Shown here: piece after piece, positions 1 through 9,240 of the stretch | How the letters are laid out: each line of letters starts with the position of its first letter | Position numbering within the stretch: the first letter of the stretch is position 1 | Assembly: GCA_043553855.1 (NCBI GenBank) | Contig: CP121336.1 | Coordinates: 930,001 to 994,000 of the forward strand | DNA from: JAUIAS01 sp030425395 | GTDB taxonomy: Bacteria > Pseudomonadota > Alphaproteobacteria > Rhodobacterales > Rhodobacteraceae | Direction of reading: 5' to 3' | DNA: 64,000 nt | Made by a program: the position numbers and the translations under genes | The notes under the pieces: generated by a model | What the model was told of the DNA's origin: nothing | Databases searched by the model: none | The model's input: the letters and a program-made list of their open reading frames with translations, nothing else

Positions 1-142
1 CAACACCCTCGACACCCGCGACCGCACCCGCGTATTCACGATCAGACCCGGTGCGCGACAACGAAATGCCACGACGGGCGAACCAGTCGAAAGTCTTTTC
101 CATAAGGCGACCCTTGGACGGCACCCCAAGCTTGATCGTCAT
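1..142 (-). CDS. hisG: ATP phosphoribosyltransferase, N-terminal part (runs off window)
   Basis: Only the first 47 residues are visible; the gene continues past the left edge. The start MTIKLGVPSKGRLMEKT carries the conserved HisG nucleotide-binding opening. HisG condenses ATP with PRPP in the first step of histidine synthesis. The ATG overlaps the hisZ stop by 4 nt (ATGA), so the two are translationally coupled. Because hisZ is present, this is expected to be the short-form HisG that needs HisZ as its regulatory partner. Confidence 0.9.
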   Translation of the reverse strand, partial: MTIKLGVPSKGRLMEKTFDWFARRGISLSRTGSDREYAGAVAGVEGV

Positions 143-1227
143 TGCCCGTCCTCCGCAAGTTCCAGCATCAAACCGGGCCGCACCACGGCACCAACTGCGG
201 GGATTTCCACGCCTTTTCCCAATCGGCGGGTCAGCGCATCGTACCTGCCTCCCGTGGCGATTGGGGGCAAGTCTACCCGGTTGGACGCGTAGAAGCCAAA
301 AACGAACCCGTCGTAATATTCCATCAGGGAACGTCCATAGCTGGCCTCGAACTCCAGCGTTTCAACAGCCACGTTACGGGCTGCGAGTGCTTCGGCCCGG
401 GCTTCGAAGCGGCGCACGGCTCCGGCGATGGACGGCAGATCCACCGCAATGTCGCGCAACCGTTCCAACGCATAGGGCACGGTTTCGCGCACAGAAAGAA
501 GCGCCTCAAGCGCACCCATCTCTGTCTGTGACAGAGGGGCGGCGGCGACGTCCTCGCGCAAGGCGGCGATCCGGGCTGCGACCTCGGACATGGTGCGCGC
601 GCCGATTTCCGGCCCCGCATCCGCTGTTGGATCATCTTGTGCCAGCAGCGCGCGGCGCGTCGCCGGAACGGGCGCGCGTCCGGAAAACCGTTCCAGCAAA
701 GCGCGAAACCGACCGGGCCGCCAGATGTGACGCATCAGGGCCGCGCGGCGCGCTTCGGTCGTGTGCAATCCTTCAACCGCAGCCATCAGGATGCCGATAT
801 CCCCGGTGGAGGCGCGCAAGGACAGCGGCGCAAGCAGTTTCGAAAACTCGGCGAACACCTCGGCATCGGCGGCGGCAGGATTGCTCCTGTCAAAAACCTC
901 AAATCCGACTTGCACATATTCGTTGGCGCGGTCGTCGTCCTGTTCCTGACGACGGAACACCTCGCCCGAATAGGTATAACGCGCAGGCTCTGCCCCGCCG
1001 TCCATATGCATCTGAACCACAGGAACCGTGAAATCCGGGCGCAACATCTGTTCGCCGCGCAGGGCATCAGATGTCACATAGGCGCGCGCACGGATATCTT
1101 CGCCATAGAGATCAAGAAGAGTCTCTGCCGGTTGCAGAATCGGCGTTTCCACCGGCACCGCACCCAAGTCTTCGAACCGTCGACGCAGGCGCGCCGCCTC
1201 GGCAAGCGTCTCTGACCGGGTGGGCAT
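139..1227 (-). CDS. hisZ: ATP phosphoribosyltransferase regulatory subunit
   Basis: A 362-residue HisS-like paralogue without tRNA-synthetase function. It carries remnants of class II synthetase motifs, e.g. PILQPAETLLDLYGED near the N-terminus and IATGGRYDALTRRLG near the C-terminus. In this family HisZ forms a complex with short-form HisG, activating it and mediating histidine feedback. The start MPTRSETLAEA was chosen because its ATG overlaps the hisS stop by 1 nt (TGATG); an upstream extension would run inside hisS. Its stop overlaps the hisG start. The order hisS-hisZ-hisG is typical for Rhodobacteraceae. Confidence 0.92.
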   Translation of the reverse strand: MPTRSETLAEAARLRRRFEDLGAVPVETPILQPAETLLDLYGEDIRARAYVTSDALRGEQMLRPDFTVPVVQMHMDGGAEPARYTYSGEVFRRQEQDDDRANEYVQVGFEVFDRSNPAAADAEVFAEFSKLLAPLSLRASTGDIGILMAAVEGLHTTEARRAALMRHIWRPGRFRALLERFSGRAPVPATRRALLAQDDPTADAGPEIGARTMSEVAARIAALREDVAAAPLSQTEMGALEALLSVRETVPYALERLRDIAVDLPSIAGAVRRFEARAEALAARNVAVETLEFEASYGRSLMEYYDGFVFGFYASNRVDLPPIATGGRYDALTRRLGKGVEIPAVGAVVRPGLMLELAEDGQ

Positions 1228-2714
1228 CAGCTTTGGCCATCCATGATGTCGCGTATCTTCGAAACCAGATCGCCGCGTGCCACTTCGAACTGGCTGGGGC
1301 GCTCTTTCCACTCTTCCAGAGTCGCATTCTCCGCAATCCGGGCGCCAAGGATCAGATCCTTGACCTGAACGACGCCGCGGTCCTTTTCAACGGCCCCTTC
1401 AATCACAGCGACAGGGCTGTTGCGCCGGTCGGCGTATTTGAGCTGATTGCCAAAATTCTTGGGATTGCCAAGATAGACTTCGGCGCGAATGCCTGCTTGG
1501 CGCAACTCGGCGACGATGGCCTGATAATCGGCCATGCGGTCGCGATCCATGACGGTCACGACAACCGGCCCGCGTTCAACAGACCCGACGCGGCCTTTCT
1601 CGCGCAGGGCGGCAAGCAGACGGTCAACGCCGATCGACACCCCGGTTGCCGGCACTTCCTGCCCGGTGAAGCGTTTGACCAGATCATCATAGCGCCCGCC
1701 ACCGGCAACCGATCCGAACTGCCGCTTGCGGCCTTTTTCGTCGAGAATTTCAAAGGTCAACTCGGCCTCGAACACCGGCCCGGTATAATAGCCCAGACCG
1801 CGCACGACCGAGGGGTCGATCACGATACGGTCTGCCTCGTAGCCCTGCGCCGCAAGCAAATCCGCCATCTGTTCGAGTTCGTCTACCCCTTGCGCGCCGA
1901 CTGGAGACCCCCCGACAGCCGCACGTAGATTGGCAATGGTACCTGCGTTGTCGGCCCCTTTGGACGTCAGGAAAGCCACAACCGGATCGGCTTGCTCAGC
2001 GGCCAGACCGACACCATCAATATAAGCCCCGGACGCGTCCAGACGCCCCTTTCCCAGCAACTCGCGCACGCCGCTTTCGCCGACCTTGTCGAACTTGTCG
2101 ATGGTGCGCAGAACATCGGCGCGCTGCGTGTCATCTTGCAAACCCATGACCTCAAGCACACCGTTCAGAACCTTGCGATTGTTGATCCGCACGATGTAAT
2201 CGCCGCGCGGGATACCGACCTCTTCCAACGTGTCTGACAACATCGCGCAAATCTCGGCATCCGCCGCAACGCTGCCCGCACCAACGGTATCTGCATCGCA
2301 CTGATAGAACTGGCGATACCGGCCCGGACCCGGCTTTTCGTTGCGCCAGACCGGCCCCATGGCAAACCGGCGATAGGGCGTCGGCAGGTCGTTGCGGTGC
2401 TGGGCATAGACCCGCGCCAGCGGTGCCGTCAGATCATAGCGAAGCGCCAGCCAGTCTCCGTTGCCATCCTCATCGGATTCCTGCCATGCAAACACGCCTT
2501 CGTTCGGGCGGTCCACATCAGGCAGAAACTTGCCCAGCGCTTCGACTGTCTCCACCGCGCTGCTTTCCAGCGCGTCAAACCCGTAGCGATGATACACCCC
2601 AGCAATCTTGGACAGCATCTCGGCGCGTTCCGACACCTCAGCGCCGAAATAGTCGCGGAACCCCTTGGGCGTCTGTGCCTTGGGGCGCGGGGTCTTTTTC
2701 ACTTTGGCCATCAT
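1227..2714 (-). CDS. hisS: histidyl-tRNA synthetase
   Basis: A 495-residue class II aminoacyl-tRNA synthetase that charges tRNA-His in the cytoplasm. Motif 2 is visible as VWRNEKPGPGRYRQFYQCD around residue 125, the histidine-specific loop as RGLGYYTGPVFE near 310, and motif 3 as VAGGGRYDDLVKRF near 340; an anticodon-binding domain follows. The length matches the long alphaproteobacterial form rather than the ~425-residue E. coli form. Two adjacent ATG codons open the gene and an AGGGA-like site lies just upstream. It is first in the hisS-hisZ-hisG run, 70 bp downstream of the crotonase gene. Confidence 0.95.
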   Translation of the reverse strand: MMAKVKKTPRPKAQTPKGFRDYFGAEVSERAEMLSKIAGVYHRYGFDALESSAVETVEALGKFLPDVDRPNEGVFAWQESDEDGNGDWLALRYDLTAPLARVYAQHRNDLPTPYRRFAMGPVWRNEKPGPGRYRQFYQCDADTVGAGSVAADAEICAMLSDTLEEVGIPRGDYIVRINNRKVLNGVLEVMGLQDDTQRADVLRTIDKFDKVGESGVRELLGKGRLDASGAYIDGVGLAAEQADPVVAFLTSKGADNAGTIANLRAAVGGSPVGAQGVDELEQMADLLAAQGYEADRIVIDPSVVRGLGYYTGPVFEAELTFEILDEKGRKRQFGSVAGGGRYDDLVKRFTGQEVPATGVSIGVDRLLAALREKGRVGSVERGPVVVTVMDRDRMADYQAIVAELRQAGIRAEVYLGNPKNFGNQLKYADRRNSPVAVIEGAVEKDRGVVQVKDLILGARIAENATLEEWKERPSQFEVARGDLVSKIRDIMDGQS

Positions 2715-2784
2715 TTCGGTCCCTGCCGGAAATCTACGTGCAGGCGTCTATCGGATAGCCCCCAAAGGGGCAAGCCAAAGGCCC

Positions 2785-3588
2785 TCAGATGTCGTCGAAG
2801 TCGCCTTTGCGCCCCTTGCCAGAGGCAAAGCGCGCCGCCCCGTCCATGCCTTCGGCAAGAAAGGTCCCGAATGAGGCCCACTCGCGGCGTATAGCGCGGG
2901 CCAATTCAGGACCAGACAAGCGGGCCGAGAGGAAATCGGCGCGCATGCAGGCCTGCGGAAACCGCGTCAGCGCCACGGCGATCTCAAGCGCGGCGGTCAG
3001 CGCTTCGCCTTGCGGGACAACCCTGTCGGCCAGACCGATGCGCGCGGCTTCTTCGGCCGCAACGGGACGCCCGGTGAGGATCAAATCATTGGCGCGCCCC
3101 TGTCCCATAATTCTGGGCAACCGCACTGTGCCACCGTCGATCAAAGGCACCCCCCAGCGGCGGCAAAACACGCCAAAAGTCACCGTTTCCGCGACCACAC
3201 GCATATCGCACCACGCAGCCAATTCGATCCCTCCGGCAACCGCATAACCTTCGACCGCAGCGATCACAGGTTTTGTCAGCAAAAGCCGCGACGGCCCCAT
3301 CGGTCCGGGCACGGGTTGACTTGCGGCATCTCTCCAGTCGTCAGCGAGATCGACTGCTGCGATCCAATCGCGTCCCGCCGGACCAGCGGCAGCCTTGAGA
3401 TCGAAGCCCGCGCAGAAGTGACCGCCAGTCCCCGTCAGGACCGCGACATCCAGCGTATCATCGGCCTCAAAAGCGCGAAAAGCATCGAACAAGTCGCGCG
3501 CGGTCGCCGGATCGACGGCGTTGCGCACCTCGGGCCGGGCGATGATGATGACGCGCACGCGCCCATGTGTTTCGCAAGTTATCGTCAT
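2785..3588 (-). CDS. enoyl-CoA hydratase/isomerase (crotonase) family protein
   Basis: A 267-residue crotonase-fold protein. The oxyanion-hole segments are visible as GGHFCAGFDLKAA (around residue 70) and the AVAGGIELAAWCD block (around 120), and RWGVPLIDGGTVRLPRIMG is a typical family block. Such enzymes hydrate or isomerise acyl-CoA thioesters; the exact substrate cannot be read from sequence. The start MTITCETHGRVR was preferred over an upstream ATG that adds 16 residues unlike the family. It lies 70 bp upstream of hisS on the same strand and is divergent from slyX. Confidence 0.85.
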   Translation of the reverse strand: MTITCETHGRVRVIIIARPEVRNAVDPATARDLFDAFRAFEADDTLDVAVLTGTGGHFCAGFDLKAAAGPAGRDWIAAVDLADDWRDAASQPVPGPMGPSRLLLTKPVIAAVEGYAVAGGIELAAWCDMRVVAETVTFGVFCRRWGVPLIDGGTVRLPRIMGQGRANDLILTGRPVAAEEAARIGLADRVVPQGEALTAALEIAVALTRFPQACMRADFLSARLSGPELARAIRREWASFGTFLAEGMDGAARFASGKGRKGDFDDI

Positions 3589-3688
3589 GGTGATCCTCTC
3601 GACAATCAGGTTGGCGCGGGCCATGCCGGACGGCAATTGAAACGCAACGTCGCTTGACCACGCCGCTATGCCCGCCTAGGCAAGGCGC

Positions 3689-3883
3689 ATGGAAAAACTG
3701 GAAGAGCAGATTGCGCATCTGACGCGCGCCGTTGACGATCTGAGCGACGTGATTGCACGTCAATCACGTCAGATCGACGTTCTTGAACATCGCGTCGCCA
3801 TGCTGATGCAGCGCGAGGCAGATCGTCAATCCGAGGGCGGTGGCGGCATCGTGCTGGGCGATGAACGCCCCCCACATTACTGA
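3689..3883 (+). CDS. slyX: SlyX family protein
   Basis: A 64-residue predicted coiled-coil protein. It shows the SlyX pattern: an acidic amphipathic helix (MEKLEEQIAHLTRAVDDLSD) with heptad hydrophobics, then a short polar tail ending in PPHY, which is characteristic of the family. Function is unknown across bacteria. It is a lone plus-strand gene between two minus-strand genes, convergent with dnaE. Confidence 0.88.
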   Translation: MEKLEEQIAHLTRAVDDLSDVIARQSRQIDVLEHRVAMLMQREADRQSEGGGGIVLGDERPPHY

Positions 3884-3922
3884 CCTTCATTCGACACGCT
3901 TCATTCCTGAACGCACCGCTTT

Positions 3923-6900
3923 TTAGATTTCCTCGACATCCATGACGCCATCCAGGCTTTTGATCGCGCCCTTGATCTGCGGATTGACGGGAAAATCGCG
4001 CCCCAAGTCAATCTCGACCTCGCCGGGAAGCGCCGGATCAAGAAGGCAAAGCTGTATAGGACCACGCGGGGCCTTGCGGGCCGCCTCTGCAGCCCCTTCA
4101 AGAATATTCGCCACCTGCTGCATCGCGCTGGCGGCTTCGACATAGATGCGCATACCCGCGGTCCCCGCGTCAGCCACCGCGATGTCAATCGGTCCGATCG
4201 ACCGCGCCAAAAGCTTTAACTGATCCGCCTCAAGCGTGGCTTCGGCAGTCACCACAACCTTGGCACCGGTCTCAAGAAATTCGCGACAGGCCTCAAGCGT
4301 TTCTGAGAAAATCGTGACCTCATATGCACCGGTTGTGTCCGACAACTGGCAAAAGGCAAACCGATTGCCGCGCGCCGATTTGCGTTCCTGGCGACCTGCG
4401 ACCACTCCGGCGAGCTTGGCAACGAATGGGCCGTCCTCTGCACGTGCAGCCACTTCATCCAGCGTCATCACCTTTTTACGGCGCAGGGGGGCCATGTAGT
4501 CATCCAGAGGATGCCCCGAAAGGTAAAAGCCGATGGCCTTGAATTCCTCCGACAAACGCTCAGCCGGAAGCCAATCCGGCACCTGCGACAGGCGCGGTTC
4601 GGGCAGGTCGTCGCCGGCCTCACCGAACAGGGAAACCTGCGCGGATGCCTTTTGCTCATGCACGGCAGCGGAATAGGCAACCAGAGGGTCAAGGCTTTCA
4701 AACACACGGCGGCGGTTGCCATCCAGAACATCAAAGGCCCCCGCCCGCGCCATCATCTCAAGCGGTCGTTTTCCAACGCGCTTCAGGTCCACCCGGCGGG
4801 CAACGTCGAACAGGTTGACAAACGGTGCATCGCCGCGCCCCTCGACGACCAGTCGCATCGCATCCAGACCCACGTTCTTGAGCGCACCCAGCGCATAGAC
4901 CAAATGCCCGTCCACCACGTCAAAGGTTGCCTGGCTTCGGTTTACGCAAGGGGGAACGTAAGGCAGGCCCAGACCTTTGCGCACCTCGTTGAAATAGGTG
5001 GCCAGCTTGTCGGTCAGATGGATGTCGCAATTCATCACCCCGGCCATGAATTCAACGGGATGGTTCGCCTTGAGCCACCCGGTCTGATAGCTGACCACCG
5101 CGTAGGCGGCGGCGTGTGATTTGTTGAACCCGTAGTTGGCAAATTTTTCCAGAAGGTCGAAGACCTCGCTTGCCTTTGCGTCGTCCACACCGTTGGCCTT
5201 GGCCCCTTTCACGAATTTCGGGCGTTCAGCGTCCATCGCCTCTTTGATCTTTTTACCCATCGCCCGGCGCAGAAGGTCAGCGCCGCCGAGGCTGTATCCA
5301 GCCATAACCTGGGCGATCTGCATCACCTGCTCCTGATAGACGATAATCCCTTGGGTTTCCTCAAGGATGTGATCAATCAGTGGGTGGATCGAAGCAAGCT
5401 CGCGCTTGCCGTTCTTAACCTCGCAATAGGTAGGGATGTTCTCCATCGGGCCGGGACGATACAACGCCACAAGCGCCACGATATCCTCGATGCAGGTGGG
5501 ACGCATCCGCTTGAGAGCGTCCATCATGCCCGAGCTTTCAACCTGAAACACGGCGACCGTCTTGGCCGCCGCATAAAGATCATAGGTTGCCTCGTCATCC
5601 AGCGGGATCAGGTTGATCTGATTTTCTGCCCCCGCAGCAGGATCATAGAGCCGGGTGCCGTCCGCAGCCTCGTGCAGGTTACGACCCGATTTCAGGATCA
5701 GATCAACGGCGTTCTGAATCACGGTCAGCGTCTTGAGCCCGAGAAAGTCAAACTTGACCAGGCCGGCCTGCTCCACCCATTTCATGTTGAACTGTGTGGC
5801 AGGCATATCGGAACGCGGATCCTGATAAAGCGGGACCAACGCATCAAGTGGGCGATCACCGATCACCACCCCGGCGGCGTGTGTTGACGCATTGCGCAGC
5901 AATCCTTCAACCTGCTGGCCATATTCCAGCAGGCGGGCCACGACCTCTTCGTTGCGGGCCTCTTCGCGCAGGCGGGGTTCGTCCTTGAGCGCCTTTTCGA
6001 TCGACACCGGTTTGACACCCTCGACGGGGATCAGCTTGGACAGGCGGTCCACCTGCCCATAGGGCATTTGCAAGACCCGTCCGATGTCGCGGACCGCGGC
6101 CTTGGACAGCAATGCGCCGAAAGTTATGATCTGGCCAACCTTGTCGCGTCCGTATTTTTCCTGAACGTATTGGATGACCTCTTCGCGCCGGTCCATGCAG
6201 AAATCGATATCGAAATCCGGCATCGACACACGTTCAGGGTTCAGGAAACGCTCGAACAGAAGGGAATAGCGCAGAGGGTCAAGGTCGGTGATCGTCAACG
6301 CGTAGGCCACCAGCGACCCCGCACCGGACCCACGCCCCGGTCCCACTGGGATATCGTGATCCTTGGCCCATTTGATGAAATCCGCAACGATCAGGAAATA
6401 GCCGGGAAAGCCCATGCCTTCGATAATGCCCAGCTCAAACTCAAGCCGTTTCTCGTAGTCCTCGACACTTGCGGCATGCGGGATCACGGCCAGCCGATCC
6501 TTGAGACCCTGCTTGGCCTGACGGCGTAGTTCGTCAATCTCATCATCGGCAAATTTTGGCAGGATCGGATCACGTTTGTAGGTCTTGAACGCACAGCGCC
6601 GCGCGATTTCCACCGTATTTTCGATTGCCTCCGGAAGATCGGCGAAAAGGGTGATCATCTCTTGCTGAGATTTGAAGTAATGCTGCGGGGTCAAGCGGCG
6701 GCGGGGGCTGGATTGGTCAACATATGCCCCTTCCGCGATACAGATCAGCGCGTCATGGGCTTCGTACATCCCGGTCTTGGGGAAATAGACATCGTTGGTG
6801 GCAACCAAGGGCAGGTCCATCGCATAAGCGATTTCCACATGCCCCCGTTCGGTCAGGCGTTCGTTTTCTGGCAGGCCGCCCTCTCCGGGATGGCGCTGCA

Positions 6901-7420
6901 ATTCGATATAAAGCCGGTCTGGAAAGGCAGAAGACAAACGACGCACCAACGCCTCTGCTGCGGGGCGCTGCCCGGCTTTCAGCAATTCTCCGACCGGCCC
7001 GTCCGGTCCGCCCGACAAACAGATCAGCCCCTCGGAATGCGCCGAAAGCTCCTCAAGCGTGACCTGCGGCAATTGCCCCTGCTTGTCGAGGTAGAGGCAG
7101 GAATTCAGCTTCATGAGGTTCATATACCCTGCCTCGCTTTGGGCCAGCAGGACCAAAGAGGCGGGCAGCTTGGGTTTGGCACCCGGTTCCGGAGCAAGAT
7201 ATTGCAAAGCAACCTGACAGCCCACAATCGGCTGCACGCCTGCACCCGCCAACGTGACCGAAAACTCCAACGCCGCGAACATGTTGTTTGCATCCGTAAG
7301 CGCAACCGCAGGCATGGAATCCGCTTTGCACAGATCGGACAGCTTTTTTAACCGCACCGCCCCTTCGAGCAGGGAATATTCGGAGTGCACACGCAGATGA
7401 ATGAATCGAGGATTTGCCAT
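3923..7420 (-). CDS. dnaE: DNA polymerase III subunit alpha
   Basis: A 1165-residue replicative polymerase catalytic subunit (C-family). The N-terminal PHP domain opens with FIHLRVHSEYSLLEGAV; the palm has GPGRGSGAGSLVAY (about 361-373) and the catalytic aspartates in PDFDIDF (401-407). Helix-hairpin-helix and OB-fold regions follow. Length and order match housekeeping DnaE1 rather than the error-prone DnaE2/ImuC, which lacks the extended C-terminus. The start MANPRFIHLR was chosen by family alignment; an upstream in-frame ATG adds 14 non-conserved residues. It is the only member of its operon visible. Confidence 0.96.
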   Translation of the reverse strand: MANPRFIHLRVHSEYSLLEGAVRLKKLSDLCKADSMPAVALTDANNMFAALEFSVTLAGAGVQPIVGCQVALQYLAPEPGAKPKLPASLVLLAQSEAGYMNLMKLNSCLYLDKQGQLPQVTLEELSAHSEGLICLSGGPDGPVGELLKAGQRPAAEALVRRLSSAFPDRLYIELQRHPGEGGLPENERLTERGHVEIAYAMDLPLVATNDVYFPKTGMYEAHDALICIAEGAYVDQSSPRRRLTPQHYFKSQQEMITLFADLPEAIENTVEIARRCAFKTYKRDPILPKFADDEIDELRRQAKQGLKDRLAVIPHAASVEDYEKRLEFELGIIEGMGFPGYFLIVADFIKWAKDHDIPVGPGRGSGAGSLVAYALTITDLDPLRYSLLFERFLNPERVSMPDFDIDFCMDRREEVIQYVQEKYGRDKVGQIITFGALLSKAAVRDIGRVLQMPYGQVDRLSKLIPVEGVKPVSIEKALKDEPRLREEARNEEVVARLLEYGQQVEGLLRNASTHAAGVVIGDRPLDALVPLYQDPRSDMPATQFNMKWVEQAGLVKFDFLGLKTLTVIQNAVDLILKSGRNLHEAADGTRLYDPAAGAENQINLIPLDDEATYDLYAAAKTVAVFQVESSGMMDALKRMRPTCIEDIVALVALYRPGPMENIPTYCEVKNGKRELASIHPLIDHILEETQGIIVYQEQVMQIAQVMAGYSLGGADLLRRAMGKKIKEAMDAERPKFVKGAKANGVDDAKASEVFDLLEKFANYGFNKSHAAAYAVVSYQTGWLKANHPVEFMAGVMNCDIHLTDKLATYFNEVRKGLGLPYVPPCVNRSQATFDVVDGHLVYALGALKNVGLDAMRLVVEGRGDAPFVNLFDVARRVDLKRVGKRPLEMMARAGAFDVLDGNRRRVFESLDPLVAYSAAVHEQKASAQVSLFGEAGDDLPEPRLSQVPDWLPAERLSEEFKAIGFYLSGHPLDDYMAPLRRKKVMTLDEVAARAEDGPFVAKLAGVVAGRQERKSARGNRFAFCQLSDTTGAYEVTIFSETLEACREFLETGAKVVVTAEATLEADQLKLLARSIGPIDIAVADAGTAGMRIYVEAASAMQQVANILEGAAEAARKAPRGPIQLCLLDPALPGEVEIDLGRDFPVNPQIKGAIKSLDGVMDVEEI

Positions 7421-7872
7421 GTTCGAACAGTATTCAGTGTCCCGGCGACGCGAAAGGGCCAAATCTCAACCCCGTGCCTTCAGACAAAAAAACGTGGGGT
7501 GATGCCGGATACATTGGTTGTAGTGATAGCGTATGCATCCGGGCTATTTTTCGCACGCGCCACAGTGCCGCCGCTTGGCTTCATTCGTTCGCGTGAGGGC
7601 GTTCCGCTTGATGGTGATTACGTCCCACCTGCTGAAAAATGTCACGCCACCGCGCCAACACTCTGATTTATAGAACGTTTTTCACGCCTAAACTTTCCGC
7701 ACTTTGACCCCATTCAGAAGCAGTCATCATTCGATCTGTTCTTTTTTTCTTGCCAAGCCCGCTGAACTGCGCCTAGCCTTTCTGTCACAATATGAATGAC
7801 CCCGCGCTCCTTCTACGCCGCATCGAGGGCGCGCAATCACCGGGCAGCTTGGTAAGGCGGCAGGTTTTTCAA
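7421..7872. other. intergenic region between dnaE and xdhA
   Basis: About 450 bp without a convincing gene. It must hold the promoters of the divergent dnaE and xdh operons. A plus-strand reading frame at 7502-7666 (54 codons, ATG preceded by GGGGTG) encodes a peptide with a hydrophobic N-terminal stretch, but nothing else supports it. No terminator, riboswitch or repeat is seen. The xdhA frame can be extended back to 7792, but the family N-terminus starts at 7873. Confidence 0.5.
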
Positions 7873-9240
7873 ATGGATATCACCTTTCTTCTGAACGGAG
7901 AGAGCGTGGAGCTGCGCAACGTGCCGCCGACGGTGACGCTGCTCGACTGGCTGCGCGAGGAACGCGGTCTGACAGGAACCAAAGAGGGCTGCAACGAGGG
8001 CGATTGCGGGGCTTGTTCGGTGATCGTGACCGATCAGGGGGGCGCGCGCACTCTGAACGCTTGCATTCTGTTCATGCCGCAACTGCACGGCAAGGCGGTG
8101 CGCACTGTCGAAGGCGTCAGCGGCCCGGACGGCACCTTGCATCCCGTGCAACAAGCCATGATCGACCACCACGGATCGCAGTGCGGTTTCTGCACGCCCG
8201 GTTTTATCACGTCGATGGCCTGTGCACATCTCAACGGGGATCACGGATACGATGATGCGCTGGCGGGCAACCTATGCCGCTGCACGGGCTATGCACCGAT
8301 CATTCGCGCAGCTCATACCGCCGCAAACCAGCCGGTCCCCGACTGGATGGACGACGCCGCGTCCATTCCGGCGATGGTTGACGCGGTGCAGTGCCTGCCC
8401 CGCAGCAGTGATGAGCTTGCCGCATGGTACAGCGCCAATCCCGACGCGACCTTGATCGGTGGGGCTACGGACGTGGGGCTTTGGGTGACCAAACACCTGC
8501 GCGATCTGGAAAAGGTGGCGTTCTTGCATCGCTGCACGGATCTGCAAACCATCACCGACACGCCCGACGGCACGCGGATCGGCGCGGGCTGCACCATGAC
8601 GCAGGTGCACGAATGGGCGACCGCGCGCCACCCGTCCTATGCCGAAATGATCCGCCGTTACGGATCGCGGCAAGTGCGCAACGCAGCAACCATCGGCGGC
8701 AACATCGCAAACGGGTCGCCCATAGGGGACAATCCCCCGGCCCTTATCGCACTGGGGGCCACGTTGCATTTGCGGCACGGCGATACCCGGCGTGAAATGC
8801 CGATTGAGGATTTCTTTGTTGAATACGGCAAACAGGATCGTGCACCCGGTGAATTTGTCGAAGCTGTTACGATCCCTGATCAGCCTGACCGCCTGAAGGT
8901 CTACAAGCTCTCAAAACGGTTCGATCAGGATATCTCGGCAGTGTGCGGTGCGTTCAACCTCAGCGTAGAGAACGGCATCGTTACCTCCGCACGCATCGCA
9001 TTCGGCGGCATGGCCGGAACCCCGAAACGGGCCAAAACAGCCGAAACCGCCCTGATCGGGAACCCGTGGAACGCCGAAAGCGTCGCCGCTGCGCAAGCCG
9101 CCATCGAAACAGATTACACCCCATTGAGCGATATGCGCGCCTCTGCGCGATACAGATTGGGGGCGGCTCAGGCGATGGTCTTGAGGGCATGGCACGAAGA
9201 CAGCGGTGCGCCCTTGTCGGTGCTGGAGGTGACACCATGA
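7873..9240 (+). CDS. xdhA: xanthine dehydrogenase small subunit (2Fe-2S/FAD)
   Basis: A 455-residue iron-sulfur/flavin subunit. The plant-type [2Fe-2S] ligands are C40/C45/C48/C64 (GCNEGDCGACS) and the second cluster uses C104/C107/C135/C137 (CGFCTPGF and LCRCTGY). The C-terminal half is a FAD-binding domain (TLIGGATDVGLW; ATIGGNIANGSPIGD). It passes electrons from the molybdenum subunit to NAD+ during hypoxanthine and xanthine oxidation. The start MDITFLLNGE fits the family. The stop overlaps the xdhB start by 4 nt. Confidence 0.95.
   Translation: MDITFLLNGESVELRNVPPTVTLLDWLREERGLTGTKEGCNEGDCGACSVIVTDQGGARTLNACILFMPQLHGKAVRTVEGVSGPDGTLHPVQQAMIDHHGSQCGFCTPGFITSMACAHLNGDHGYDDALAGNLCRCTGYAPIIRAAHTAANQPVPDWMDDAASIPAMVDAVQCLPRSSDELAAWYSANPDATLIGGATDVGLWVTKHLRDLEKVAFLHRCTDLQTITDTPDGTRIGAGCTMTQVHEWATARHPSYAEMIRRYGSRQVRNAATIGGNIANGSPIGDNPPALIALGATLHLRHGDTRREMPIEDFFVEYGKQDRAPGEFVEAVTIPDQPDRLKVYKLSKRFDQDISAVCGAFNLSVENGIVTSARIAFGGMAGTPKRAKTAETALIGNPWNAESVAAAQAAIETDYTPLSDMRASARYRLGAAQAMVLRAWHEDSGAPLSVLEVTP

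Noticed and set aside
51..1031. Long plus-strand frame of 326 codons over hisZ
   Set aside because: It is antisense to hisZ, is extremely Arg/Pro-rich and lacks a ribosome site: a GC-skew shadow.
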